Source of the DNA: Glycomyces niveus
Lineage (GTDB): Bacteria; Actinomycetota; Actinomycetes; Mycobacteriales; Micromonosporaceae
Direction of reading: 5' to 3'
DNA length: 64,000 nt
NCBI RefSeq assembly: GCF_017592475.1
Contig: NZ_JAGFNP010000013.1
Span: 62,001 to 126,000 of the forward strand
Shown here: in pieces, positions 1-7,815 of the stretch
Numbering within the stretch: the stretch's first letter is position 1
Layout: each line of letters opens with the position of its first letter
Notes under the pieces: generated by a model
The model's database searches: none
The model's input: the letters and a program-made list of their open reading frames with translations, nothing else
Told to the model about the DNA's origin: nothing
Translations under genes and position numbers: made by a program

Positions 1-1
1 C

Positions 2-52
2 GGACTCGGTATCCGAGAGACCATCCTCTTCCCGCTGGTGAAACCCGAATAG
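2..52 (+). CDS. lysS: lysyl-tRNA synthetase, C-terminal end (partial)
   Basis: Only the last 16 codons and the stop are inside the window. They encode GLGIRETILFPLVKPE, which matches the motif 3 end of class II lysyl-tRNA synthetases (GLGIRE followed by a hydrophobic stretch that closes the catalytic domain). The enzyme charges tRNA-Lys in the cytoplasm. I recall the order lysS-lsr2-clpC from mycobacteria, and it fits the next two genes. The 5' part lies outside the window, so length and N-terminal domains cannot be judged. Confidence 0.85.
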   Translation, partial: GLGIRETILFPLVKPE

Positions 53-60
53 CAAAGCCA

Positions 61-121
61 AAGGAACCGCGCCGGATGGCCGCCCTCTTTTTTCAAGGGC
101 CCCTCCGGCGCGGTCCCTTTT
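61..121 (+). terminator. rho-independent terminator after lysS
   Basis: A long GC-rich inverted repeat (arms near 63-76 and 103-116) with an inner hairpin around a T-run loop, followed by a short TTTT. It starts about 10 bases after the lysS stop. Confidence 0.8.
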
Positions 122-304
122 CGCCCGGAACCCGGGAGTCCCGGGGCCCATTCGAGTGGGCAGGTGACCTGGACGGTAGCCGCGTATTCACAAATAGATG
201 TGCCCACCCTCTTTCCCTTCGCTAATGGACTCGTATATGCTCTGGCACTAGCAAGACGGTTGTACCGGCAGCGGTGAGTCGCTACAGTTCGAGAGGAATT
301 TGCC

Positions 305-661
305 ATGGCGAAGAAGACACAGGTCATCCTGATCGACGATATCGACGGCAGCAAGGCTGAGGAGACCGTCAAATTCGCTATCGACGGGCAGGCCTACGAG
401 ATCGACCTCTCGGCGGGACACGCCAAGGAACTGCGCGACGCTCTGGAGAAGTTCCAGGAGGCCGGCACCCGACTCGGCCGTTACAGCCTGGGCGCCCCCC
501 GCGGCCCGGTCCGCGGCGCCGTGGCCCCCCGCCGCCAGACGGTCGACCGCGAGCAGAACAAGGCCATCCGCGAGTGGGCCGAGCGCAGCGGCAAGCGCGT
601 CTCGCCCCGCGGCCGCATCCCGCAGGCGATCGTCGAGGAATACAACGCCGCGCACAACTAG
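305..661 (+). CDS. lsr2: Lsr2-type nucleoid-associated protein
   Basis: 118 residues, the usual size for Lsr2, the actinobacterial H-NS-like protein that bridges AT-rich DNA and silences acquired genes. The N-terminal half (about 1-60) is the oligomerisation part, with MAKKTQVILIDDIDG and a predicted beta hairpin plus helix. A basic Pro/Ala-rich linker follows (about 62-80). The C-terminal DNA-binding domain carries the RGR minor-groove motif (SPRGRIPQAI, about residues 100-109). The ATG has a GAGGAA ribosome site about 8 bases upstream. The 250 bases before it are relatively AT-rich and hold no gene. A GC hairpin follows the stop. Identification is firm. In a genome this GC-rich, AT-richer intergenic regions would be its expected targets (inference). 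Confidence 0.97.
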   Translation: MAKKTQVILIDDIDGSKAEETVKFAIDGQAYEIDLSAGHAKELRDALEKFQEAGTRLGRYSLGAPRGPVRGAVAPRRQTVDREQNKAIREWAERSGKRVSPRGRIPQAIVEEYNAAHN

Positions 662-686
662 TCCGGCCGCCGCGAACCGACTTCAT

Positions 687-710
687 GCCCGCTCCCCTCA
701 GGGGGCGGGC
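687..710 (+). terminator. GC hairpin after lsr2
   Basis: A ten-base-pair stem (arms 687-696 and 701-710) with a CTCA loop lies 26 bases after the lsr2 stop. There is no T-run, so it is an intrinsic-terminator-like hairpin of the kind common in actinomycetes, or an mRNA 3' end stabiliser. Confidence 0.55.
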
Positions 711-712
711 AT

Positions 713-728
713 TTCGCGTACAGCGAAC
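713..728 (+). promoter_or_regulatory. ClgR-like box 1 upstream of clpC
   Basis: TTCGC-N5-GCGAA palindrome (713-727) followed by C. It fits the ClgR box I remember from corynebacteria and streptomycetes (CGC and GCG half-sites five bases apart). It lies about 325 bases upstream of the clpC start. ClgR activates clp protease genes in actinomycetes. The whole lsr2-clpC gap (662-1052) has no convincing gene and holds three such boxes. Confidence 0.6.
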
Positions 729-735
729 AAGGGCG

Positions 736-751
736 GGGGCGTACCGCGAAC
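736..751 (+). promoter_or_regulatory. ClgR-like box 2 (degenerate left half)
   Basis: GGGGC-GTACC-GCGAAC has the same spacing and right half as box 1 and lies exactly 23 bases downstream of it. The left half is degenerate (GGGGC instead of TTCGC). Confidence 0.45.
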
Positions 752-881
752 AAGGACACCGGGCGTTCCGGGAAGAAGAGCGCAGTTCCTTGGACGATCG
801 GGACCCCACTGCGTTCCAAAGCGCGGGACTTGTCGTACCCGTGCGGCACCATTGGGATTGCCGCGGCGGGGGCGCGGGTAT

Positions 882-897
882 TGCGCTCACAGCGAAC
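882..897 (+). promoter_or_regulatory. ClgR-like box 3 upstream of clpC
   Basis: TGCGC-TCACA-GCGAAC. The core CGCTCACAGCG followed by AAC fits the remembered corynebacterial ClgR consensus (CGC, Y, N, A, N, R, GCG) at every core position. It is the closest of the three boxes to clpC, about 155 bases before the start codon. Confidence 0.6.
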
Positions 898-1052
898 CTG
901 TTATCACCGGGAATGGTCGAAGAGGCACGCTTGTTGTCACCCACGTGGCACCCGTCGTCCGCGGACCCGGGAGATAAGGTGTACCCACAGGGTTTTGCAA
1001 GCCACGACCAGTAACGACGACAAGTAGCGGCGGACGCGAGGAGCAGAAGCGC

Positions 1053-3668
1053 ATGTTTGAACGGTTTACGGACCGTGCCCGACGCGTGGTCGTCTTGGCT
1101 CAAGAAGAAGCCAGGATGCTCAACCACAACTACATCGGCACGGAACACATCCTGCTCGGCCTCATCCACGAGGGCGAGGGCGTGGCGGCGAAGGCCCTGG
1201 AGAGCCTGGGCATCTCCCTCGAAGGCGTCCGCCAGCAGGTCGAGGAGATCATCGGCCAGGGCCAGCAGGCCCCGTCCGGGCACATCCCCTTCACCCCGCG
1301 GGCGAAGAAGGTGCTCGAGCTGAGCCTGCGCGAGGCGCTGCAGCTCGGCCACAACTACATCGGCACCGAGCACATCCTGCTGGGCCTGATCCGCGAGGGC
1401 GAGGGCGTCGCCGCCCAGGTCCTCATCAAGCTCGGCGCGGACCTCAACCGCGTCCGCCAGCAGGTGCTGCAGCTGCTCTCGGGCTACCAGGGCAAGGAGC
1501 CCGCGGGCGCGACCTCGGGCGGAACCTCCCAGGAGGCGCAGCAGTCCGGTTCGCTCGTGCTCGACCAGTTCGGCCGCAACCTGACGCAGTCCGCGCGCGA
1601 CGGCAAGCTCGACCCCGTGATCGGGCGCCAGCGCGAGATCGAACGCGTCATGCAGGTCCTGTCCCGCCGCACCAAGAACAACCCGGTGCTCATCGGCGAG
1701 CCCGGCGTCGGCAAGACCGCCGCCGTCGAGGGCCTGGCGCAGGCGATCAACAAGGGCGAGGTCCCCGAGACGCTGAAGGACAAGCAGCTCTACACGCTCG
1801 ACCTCGGCGCCCTGGTGGCCGGCTCCCGGTACCGCGGCGACTTCGAGGAGCGCCTGAAGAAGGTGCTCAAAGAGATCAAGACCCGCGGCGACATCATCCT
1901 GTTCATCGACGAGATCCACACGCTCGTCGGCGCGGGCGCGGCCGAGGGCGCGATCGACGCGGCCTCGATCCTCAAGCCCATGCTGGCCCGCGGCGAGCTG
2001 CAGACCATCGGCGCGACCACCCTCGACGAGTACCGCAAGTACCTCGAGAAGGACGCCGCCCTGGAGCGCCGCTTCCAGCCGATCCAGGTGGCCGAGCCGT
2101 CCTTGGCGCACACCATCGAGATCCTCAAGGGCCTGCGGGACCGCTACGAGGCCCACCACCGCGTGTCCATCACGGACGGCGCCCTGGTGCAGGCCGCGAC
2201 GCTCGCCGACCGGTACATCTCGGACCGGTTCCTGCCGGACAAGGCGATCGACCTCATCGACGAGGCGGGCGCGCGCATGCGCATCCGCCGGATGACCGCA
2301 CCGCCGGACCTCCGCGAGATCGACGAGGAGATCGCGGAGACGCGCCGCCAGAAGGAGTCGGCGATCGACGCCCAGGACTTCGAGGCCGCCGCGCGCCTGC
2401 GCGACACCGAGAAGCGCCTCCACGAGAAGCGCGCCAAGCGCGAGCAGGAGTGGAAGGCCGGCGACCTGGACCAGGTCACCGAGGTCGACGAGGAGATGAT
2501 CTCCGAGGTCCTCGCCAACTGGACCGGCATCCCGGTCTACAAGCTGACCGAGGAGGAGACCTCCCGCCTGCTGCGCATGGAGGAGGAGCTCCACAAGCGC
2601 ATCATCGGCCAGGAGGACGCGGTCAAGGCCGTCTCCAAGGCGATCCGCCGCACCCGCGCCGGGCTCAAGGACCCGAAGCGGCCGTCCGGCTCGTTCATCT
2701 TCGCCGGCCCGTCCGGTGTGGGTAAGACCGAGCTGGCGAAGGCGCTCGCGGAGTTCCTGTTCGGCTCCGAGGACTCGCTGATCCAGCTGGACATGTCCGA
2801 GTTCCACGACCGCTACACGGTCTCGCGCCTCGTCGGTGCGCCTCCCGGCTACGTCGGCTACGACGAGGGCGGGCAGCTCACCGAGAAGGTCCGCAGGAAG
2901 CCGTTCAGCGTGGTCCTGTTCGACGAGATCGAGAAGGCCCACCCGGACGTGTTCAACACGCTCCTGCAGATCCTCGAGGACGGCCGCCTGACCGACGGCC
3001 AGGGCCGGATCGTGGACTTCAAGAACACGGTGCTGATCCTGACGACGAACCTCGGCACGAAGGATGTCGGCAAGGCCGTGTCGCTGGGCTTCCAGGCGGA
3101 CGCGTCCGAGGGCGGCGACTACGACCGGATGAAGGAGAAGGTCTCGGAGGAGCTGAAGAACCACTTCCGCCCCGAGTTCCTGAACCGCATCGACGACACG
3201 ATCGTGTTCCCGAAGCACACGCAGGAGGCGATCGTCGCGATCGTCGACCTCATGGTCAAGCGCATCGAGGACCAGCTCGCGAACCGCGACATGGCCCTGG
3301 AGCTCACGGACAACGCGAAGCTGTACCTGGGCCACAAGGGCTACGACCCGGTCATGGGCGCGCGGCCGCTGCGCCGCACGATCCAGCGCGAGATCGAGGA
3401 CACGCTCTCGGAGAAGATCCTCTTCAACGAGTTCACCCCCGGTCAGATCGTGATCGTGGACGTCGACGGGGACCCGAAGGACGTCGAGAAGACGCACCTG
3501 ACGTTCCGCGGCGCCGACAAGCCCGCGGGCGTGCCGGACACGCCGCCGGCGGAGCTCGCGGGCGAGCGGGCCCCGAAGAGCCCCGGAGCGGGCACGGGCA
3601 CCATGCCGCCGAAGAGCCCGGGCGCCGGGCCGCGCGGCGGCCAGGTGGGCCAGGGCGGCGCCGCTTAA
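1053..3668 (+). CDS. clpC: ATP-dependent Clp protease ATPase subunit ClpC
   Basis: 871-residue Hsp100 unfoldase that feeds substrates into ClpP. In order: two Clp N-domain repeats (about 1-145, each with the NYIGTEHILLGLI motif), AAA+ module 1 with Walker A GEPGVGKT (about 215-222) and DEIHTLVG, a UVR coiled-coil segment (about 434-464) typical of ClpC, AAA+ module 2 with Walker A GPSGVGKT (about 551-558) and a DEIEKAHPDVFN Walker B region, then the D2 small domain. The last ~35 residues are a low-complexity tail in which PKSPGAG occurs twice. The start has a GCGAGGAGCAG ribosome site. Regulation is probably by ClgR (three boxes upstream). A strong hairpin follows the stop. Confidence 0.97.
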   Translation: MFERFTDRARRVVVLAQEEARMLNHNYIGTEHILLGLIHEGEGVAAKALESLGISLEGVRQQVEEIIGQGQQAPSGHIPFTPRAKKVLELSLREALQLGHNYIGTEHILLGLIREGEGVAAQVLIKLGADLNRVRQQVLQLLSGYQGKEPAGATSGGTSQEAQQSGSLVLDQFGRNLTQSARDGKLDPVIGRQREIERVMQVLSRRTKNNPVLIGEPGVGKTAAVEGLAQAINKGEVPETLKDKQLYTLDLGALVAGSRYRGDFEERLKKVLKEIKTRGDIILFIDEIHTLVGAGAAEGAIDAASILKPMLARGELQTIGATTLDEYRKYLEKDAALERRFQPIQVAEPSLAHTIEILKGLRDRYEAHHRVSITDGALVQAATLADRYISDRFLPDKAIDLIDEAGARMRIRRMTAPPDLREIDEEIAETRRQKESAIDAQDFEAAARLRDTEKRLHEKRAKREQEWKAGDLDQVTEVDEEMISEVLANWTGIPVYKLTEEETSRLLRMEEELHKRIIGQEDAVKAVSKAIRRTRAGLKDPKRPSGSFIFAGPSGVGKTELAKALAEFLFGSEDSLIQLDMSEFHDRYTVSRLVGAPPGYVGYDEGGQLTEKVRRKPFSVVLFDEIEKAHPDVFNTLLQILEDGRLTDGQGRIVDFKNTVLILTTNLGTKDVGKAVSLGFQADASEGGDYDRMKEKVSEELKNHFRPEFLNRIDDTIVFPKHTQEAIVAIVDLMVKRIEDQLANRDMALELTDNAKLYLGHKGYDPVMGARPLRRTIQREIEDTLSEKILFNEFTPGQIVIVDVDGDPKDVEKTHLTFRGADKPAGVPDTPPAELAGERAPKSPGAGTGTMPPKSPGAGPRGGQVGQGGAA

Positions 3669-3692
3669 CCGCGGAGCCTGACGCACGCAGAC

Positions 3693-3720
3693 AGGGGCGG
3701 GACCGCACGGTCCCGCCCCT
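3693..3720 (+). terminator. terminator after clpC
   Basis: Twelve to thirteen base-pair perfect inverted repeat (AGGGGCGGGACCG / CGGTCCCGCCCCT) with a three-base loop, 24 bases after the clpC stop. Confidence 0.75.
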
Positions 3721-3768
3721 GCTGTGTACCCGCCCGAACGCGCCGACTCGTCCCCGCCCGAGGGCACG

Positions 3769-3798
3769 AAAAAAGCCGGAGCATTGTGCTCCGGCTTC
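3769..3798 (-). terminator. terminator of tRNA-Ser (minus strand)
   Basis: Stem AAGCCGGAGCA / TGCTCCGGCTT with a TTG loop at 3773-3797. On the minus strand it is followed by a T-run (plus-strand A-run 3769-3774), the classic intrinsic terminator form, 14 bases past the tRNA 3' end. Confidence 0.85.
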
Positions 3799-3811
3799 CT
3801 TCAACTCCTGG

Positions 3812-3899
3812 TGGCGGAGGATAGGGGATTCGAACCCCTGAGAGCTTTCACTCAACACGCTTTCCAAGCGTGCGCACTAGGCCACTATGCGAATCCTCC
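3812..3899 (-). tRNA. tRNA-Ser (GGA anticodon)
   Basis: Read on the minus strand, 5' GGAGGAT pairs with ATCCTCC at the 3' end. A long variable arm (class II tRNA) lies between the anticodon stem and the T arm, and the T loop is GGTTCGAATCC. The anticodon loop CTTGGAAAG gives GGA, reading TCC/TCT serine codons. The discriminator is G and CCA is encoded (plus-strand TGG at 3812-3814). Confidence 0.95.
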
Positions 3900-4023
3900 G
3901 CCGAGTACCTTACCCGACGCCCCGAACCGCCTCCAACCGGGATGCGAGAGGTGACCTGCGTTGCATCAGGCCGCTGGGGGTGCTCCCGGTTCCGGAATCG
4001 CGCCCCGCGTGCGGTAGGCTGTT

Positions 4024-4114
4024 GGGCGTCTCCCATGCGGCGTCATCTTGTGAACCTCCCCAGGGCCGGAAGGCAGCAAGGATAAGCGGGCTCTGGCGGG
4101 TGCGTGGGGGACCC
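4024..4114 (+). ncRNA. ffs: signal recognition particle RNA (small bacterial type)
   Basis: The conserved domain IV core is present: CAGGGCCGGAAGGCAGCAAGG with its partner CGGGCTCTGGCGGG. The outer arms GGGCGTCTCCCATGC (from 4024) and GCGTGGGGGACCC (to 4114) pair to close a ~91-base hairpin, the size of the actinobacterial 4.5S-type RNA. It scaffolds Ffh for co-translational membrane targeting. The next base but one begins tRNA-Thr, so the two RNAs are probably one transcript. Confidence 0.93.
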
Positions 4115-4115
4115 A

Positions 4116-4188
4116 GCCGCCTTAGCTCAGTCGGCAGAGCGATTCACTCGTAATGAATAGGTCGACGGTTCGATTCCGTCAGGCGGCT
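4116..4188 (+). tRNA. tRNA-Thr (CGT anticodon)
   Basis: Acceptor GCCGCCT pairs with AGGCGGC. The D arm is GCTCAGTCGGCAGAGC, the anticodon loop ACTCGTAAT gives CGT (reads ACG), and the T arm is GACGG-TTCGATT-CCGTC. The discriminator T is followed by CA rather than a full CCA. It starts one base after the SRP RNA arm ends. Confidence 0.96.
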
Positions 4189-4197
4189 CAAAGCCGA

Positions 4198-4223
4198 AAG
4201 GCCCCGGTTCCCACCGGGGCCTT
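4198..4223 (+). terminator. terminator after tRNA-Thr
   Basis: Eleven-base-pair stem (AAGGCCCCGGT / ACCGGGGCCTT) with a four-base loop, ten bases after the tRNA. It can also end the convergent histidine kinase gene on the minus strand. Confidence 0.75.
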
Positions 4224-4238
4224 CGTCGTTCCCACGGC

Positions 4239-5420
4239 TCAATCCGGGGCGGCCGGGAGGGTCACCGTGACCGTGAGCCCGCCTTCGGGGCGGGCCGCGG
4301 CGGTCGCGTGGCCGGCGTGGGCGGTGGCGACGGCGCGGACGATGGAGAGGCCGAGGCCGGCGCCCTTGGAGGCGGTGGCGAGGCGCTCGGTGCCGAGACG
4401 GCGGAACGGCTCGAACAACCCCTCGACCTCGAAGGCGGGCACCACGGGCCCCGAGTTCGCGACCTCGAGGACGGCGGTGTCGCCGTCGCGGCGGGTCGTC
4501 ACGCGCACCCAGCCGTCCGCGGCCGTGTTGTAGCGGATCGCGTTCTCGACGAGGTTCTGCGCCAGGCGCTCGAGCAGGACCGGCTCGCCCCGGGTCGGGG
4601 CCTCCTCGCAGTCCGCCGTCACCGCGACCCCGCCGGCGGGAGTCTGCGCGGCCACGTGCTCCGCGACGTCCGCAAGATCCATATAGGAGCGTTCGGCGAG
4701 TTCGCGGTCGGAGCGCATGAGCAGCAGCAGCCCCTCGATGAGCCGCTCGTGCCGCGCGTTCACCTCCAGCAGCGTCTCGCCCAGCAGCCGCACGTCCGCC
4801 GAAGCGTCCTTGCGGTGCACCGCCACCTCCAGCAGCGCCCGCGTCACCGTCAACGGCGTCCGCAGCTCATGCGAGGCGTTCGAGACGAACGCGCGCTGGC
4901 CGTCGAAGGAATGGTCGAGGCGCTCGAGCATCCGGTTGAACGTCTCGGCCAGGTCCCGCAGCTCGTCGCGCGGCCCGCTCACCTTGATCCGCTGGTGCAG
5001 GCCCTTGTCCGCCGCCGGGGACTCGGCGATCTGCGCGGCCGTGTCCGTGATCCGCTGCAACGGCCGCAGCATCCGCCCCGCGACCACCCACCCCAGCCCG
5101 AACGTGCCCATCCCCACCACCGCGAGCGCCTGTATCCCCTGGTTCCGGAGCGTGTCGAGCGCCTCCTGCCACAGCTTGCCCGTCGCGAAGATCCGCAGGT
5201 TCTGGCTCTGCACCAAAGGATCCTCATCGGGCAGCGGCACCTCCTCCCCGCTCTGCTTGAACCCCTGGAAGATCTGGTCCCCGTCCGGGATCGCCTGCTG
5301 CACCATGCTGTACGTCAACGCCAGCAGCAGCGCGCCGCCCGCGATGAACAACCCCCCGTACACCAGCGTCAACCGGGCCCGGAGCGTGAGCCTGATGCGC
5401 CCCACCTGCCGTGCCTTCAC
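4239..5420 (-). CDS. two-component sensor histidine kinase (HAMP type)
   Basis: 393 residues from a GTG that overlaps the stop of the response regulator (GTGA). Membrane segment 1 is at about 16-38, an extracytoplasmic loop at 40-94, membrane segment 2 at about 95-116 and HAMP at about 117-175. The HisKA box is NASHELRTPLT with H184 as phosphoacceptor. The HATPase part shows NLVENAIRY (N box) and GAGLGLSIV (G2 box). It is an OmpR-partner kinase of the common actinobacterial class. The sensed signal is unknown. It is divergent from the lipoprotein/ABC exporter operon, which it probably controls (inference from position). Longer upstream starts in the same frame would run into the regulator gene and are rejected. 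Confidence 0.9.
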   Translation of the reverse strand: MKARQVGRIRLTLRARLTLVYGGLFIAGGALLLALTYSMVQQAIPDGDQIFQGFKQSGEEVPLPDEDPLVQSQNLRIFATGKLWQEALDTLRNQGIQALAVVGMGTFGLGWVVAGRMLRPLQRITDTAAQIAESPAADKGLHQRIKVSGPRDELRDLAETFNRMLERLDHSFDGQRAFVSNASHELRTPLTVTRALLEVAVHRKDASADVRLLGETLLEVNARHERLIEGLLLLMRSDRELAERSYMDLADVAEHVAAQTPAGGVAVTADCEEAPTRGEPVLLERLAQNLVENAIRYNTAADGWVRVTTRRDGDTAVLEVANSGPVVPAFEVEGLFEPFRRLGTERLATASKGAGLGLSIVRAVATAHAGHATAAARPEGGLTVTVTLPAAPD

Positions 5421-6073
5421 CTGATCCGGTACCCCACTCCCGGCTCCGTCAGGACCACGGGCGGCTCGCCGAGCTTCCGCCGCAGCTTCAGGATCGTCAT
5501 CCGCACGGCCTGCGTGAACGGATCCGTGTGCTCGTCCCACGCCTTCTCCAGCAGCAGCTCCGCCGAAACGGGCGCGCCGTCCGCCCGCAGCAGCTCCGCG
5601 AGCACCGCGAACTCCTTGCGGGACAACGGCACATACCGGCCGTCCCGGAACACCTGGTGCAGATGCACGTCCAAGCTGATCCCGGCCCGTTCGAGCACCG
5701 GCGGCGCCGCCGCCCGCGCCCGCCGGCCCAGGGCCGCGACCCGCGCCGCGAGCTCCCGGAACGCGAACGGCTTCGGCAGATAATCGTCAGCGCCCAACGC
5801 GAGACCCGTCACCCGGTCGTCGACATCCGACGCCGCCGTCAACATGAGCACCCGCGTCTCCCCGTGCCCGGCGCTGATCGCCCGGCACACCTGGTCCCCG
5901 TGCACGCCCGGCAGGTCCCGGTCCAGGACGACCACGTCGTAGTCGTTCACCCCGAACCGCTCCAGCGCCGCCGCCCCGTCGAACGCGACGTCCACCGCAT
6001 GCGCCTCACCCCGCAGCCACTCGGCCACGGCATCGGCGAGCAGCGGCTCGTCCTCCACCACCAGGATCCTCAT
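5417..6073 (-). CDS. OmpR/PhoB-family response regulator
   Basis: 218 residues. The receiver domain starts MRILVVEDEP (acidic pocket E7/D8), has phosphoacceptor D51 in VVVLDRDLPG, T79 in MLTAAS and K101 in LPKPF. The winged-helix effector domain occupies about 128-218 and ends LTEPGVGYRIR, the usual wing of the family. It is translationally coupled to the kinase downstream. It is separated by 130 bases, which must hold two divergent promoters, from the lipoprotein operon. That arrangement suggests it regulates the exporter (inference). Confidence 0.92.
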   Translation of the reverse strand: MRILVVEDEPLLADAVAEWLRGEAHAVDVAFDGAAALERFGVNDYDVVVLDRDLPGVHGDQVCRAISAGHGETRVLMLTAASDVDDRVTGLALGADDYLPKPFAFRELAARVAALGRRARAAAPPVLERAGISLDVHLHQVFRDGRYVPLSRKEFAVLAELLRADGAPVSAELLLEKAWDEHTDPFTQAVRMTILKLRRKLGEPPVVLTEPGVGYRIR

Positions 6074-6202
6074 GCCCCCATCATGGCCCGCCCGGTATTG
6101 CCGCGGCGTTGCCGCTTCGCCTTACGGCCGCGCAATGCCGCCGCGACTGTACTGGAGCCGCCGCCGGGACCTTCCCGGCAGCGACGAAAGGACAGAACCG
6201 CC

Positions 6203-6733
6203 ATGCGGCGACACACGATCGCACTCCTCATAGGCCTGCTGGCCCTCGCAGCGGCCGCCTGCAGCAGCGAAGACGACGGCGGCGGCGGCGACGGCGGGGG
6301 CGGCGGCCCCGAAGACATGGAGCAGCAGGCGCTGGCCTACTCCGAGTGCATGCGGGACAACGGGATCGAGGAGTTCCCGGACCCGGATCTCGACGGCGAG
6401 GGGCGGATGGGGCTGTCCCTGCCGGAGGGACTCGATCCTGAGAGCGAGGAGTTCCAGGCCGCCGAGGACGCCTGCGAGGACCTCCGGCCGGGTCCGGGCG
6501 AGGACGCGACGATCGACCCCGCGATCTACGAGGCGCTGCTCGAGTACGCGGCGTGCATGCGCGAGAACGGCATCGAGTCGTTCCCCGACCCGGAGCCGAA
6601 CGGCGGCATCATCATGAACGGCGACATGGGCTTCGACCCGCAGAGCGAGGAGTTCCAGCAGGCCGACGAGGCGTGCGCGGAGCTGCGGCCCGAGCGCGGC
6701 GACGGCCCCGAGACCGATGGCGGGGACGAGTGA
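6203..6733 (+). CDS. secreted lipoprotein with two internal repeats
   Basis: 176 residues. The signal peptide and lipobox end in LAAAAC with C20 as the lipidation site, followed by an acidic Gly/Asp-rich linker. The mature part holds two copies of one unit: YSECMRDNGIEEFPDP (near residue 46) and YAACMRENGIESFPDP (near 115). Each is followed by a stretch ending SEEFQ-A-(E/D)-ACE-LRP, so every copy has a Cys pair. I do not know a function for this family. It sits first in an operon with a HlyD-like adaptor and a MacB-type ABC exporter and overlaps the next gene (TGATG), which suggests a surface accessory part of that exporter or a sensor for it. Ribosome site GAAAGGAC. Confidence 0.85.
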   Translation: MRRHTIALLIGLLALAAAACSSEDDGGGGDGGGGGPEDMEQQALAYSECMRDNGIEEFPDPDLDGEGRMGLSLPEGLDPESEEFQAAEDACEDLRPGPGEDATIDPAIYEALLEYAACMRENGIESFPDPEPNGGIIMNGDMGFDPQSEEFQQADEACAELRPERGDGPETDGGDE

Positions 6734-7815
6734 TGGCCCGCCAGCGCCGCAAGGGCGGCGCCGTCGTGGCCGCGGCCGCCGTCGCGGTCGCCGCCGCCGG
6801 GGCCGCCGCTGCGGCCCTCGGGTTCGATCCGCGGGCGTTCTTCGAGGAGGCCGAGGCGGGCGCGTCGCAGGAGACGCCGGCGACCGCGGAGGTCGAGCAG
6901 CAGACCTTGACCGAGACGGTCACGGTCGCCGGGGACCTCGGGTACGGGGACGTGATCGGCCTCGACTGCCTGCGTTCGGGGACGTTCACGGCCCTGCCGT
7001 CGGCGGGCGACGTGATCGGCCGCGGCGGTGAGCTGTACGCGGTCGACGACGAGCCGGTGACGCTCCTGTACGGGTCGCTGCCGGCGTATCGGACGCTCGC
7101 GTCGGGCGCCGAGGGCGCGGATGTGGAGCAGTTCGAGGAGAACCTCGCGGCGCTCGGCTATGAGGGGTTCACGGTGGACGGCGAGTACACGGACGCGACG
7201 GCCGAGGCGGTCGAGGCGTGGCAGGAGGACCTGGGTGTGACCGAGACGGGCGCGGTCGCGCTCGGCCAGGTCGTCTACGCGCCCGGGGAGGTCCGGGTGG
7301 ACACGGTCGGCGTGGAGCCGGGCGACCCGGCGCAGCCGGGCTCGCCGGTCCTCGACTACACGGGCCTGGGAAAGGTCGTCACGGTCGAGGTCGAGTTGGA
7401 GGACCAGGAGCTGGTGGCGGTCGGCGCGGCCGTCGCGATCACGCTCCCGGACGGGACGGAGGCGACCGGCACGGTGGCGGACGCGGCGACGCTCGTGTCC
7501 GAGGAGGACGCGCAGAGCGGCACCGAGGCCACGACGTATCTGGAGGTGACGGTCGAGGCGGACGATCCGGCCGTGTTCGACGGGCTCGACCAGGCCGCGG
7601 TCGACGTGGGCTTCGCGGGCGACACCGCCGAGGACGTGCTCACGGTCCCGGTCGAGGCCCTGCTGGGCCTCTCGGGCGGCGGGTACGGGCTGGAGATCGC
7701 GACCGGGTCCGCGACCGAGGTGATCGCGGTGGAGACGGGCCTGTTCGCCGACGGGACCGTGGAAGTGAGCGGCGAGGGCCTCGAGGCGGGCATGGCCGTG
7801 GTGGTGCCCTCATGA
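6733..7815 (+). CDS. HlyD/MacA-like efflux adaptor with peptidoglycan-binding domain
   Basis: 360 residues from an ATG overlapping the lipoprotein stop. An N-terminal membrane anchor (about 7-30) is followed by a membrane-fusion-protein start (QTLTETVTVAGDLGYG), a PG_binding_1-type domain at about 115-170 (ADVEQFEENLAALGY and AVEAWQEDLGV), then beta-rich lipoyl/barrel-like regions. Gram-positive proteins of this build pair with MacB-like transporters and are thought to contact the cell wall. The gene ends in ATGA overlap with the ATPase gene. Substrate is unknown. The adaptor role rests on family knowledge plus context. Confidence 0.85.
   Translation: MARQRRKGGAVVAAAAVAVAAAGAAAAALGFDPRAFFEEAEAGASQETPATAEVEQQTLTETVTVAGDLGYGDVIGLDCLRSGTFTALPSAGDVIGRGGELYAVDDEPVTLLYGSLPAYRTLASGAEGADVEQFEENLAALGYEGFTVDGEYTDATAEAVEAWQEDLGVTETGAVALGQVVYAPGEVRVDTVGVEPGDPAQPGSPVLDYTGLGKVVTVEVELEDQELVAVGAAVAITLPDGTEATGTVADAATLVSEEDAQSGTEATTYLEVTVEADDPAVFDGLDQAAVDVGFAGDTAEDVLTVPVEALLGLSGGGYGLEIATGSATEVIAVETGLFADGTVEVSGEGLEAGMAVVVPS

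Noticed and set aside
180..304. CIRCE-like or HspR-like element before lsr2
   Set aside because: Only short partial matches (TGGCACTAGCA); no inverted repeat of the right form.
378..3767. 1129-codon open frame antisense to clpC
   Set aside because: Arg/Ala/Asp/Leu-only composition typical of the shadow of a high-GC gene, and ClpC on the other strand is certain.
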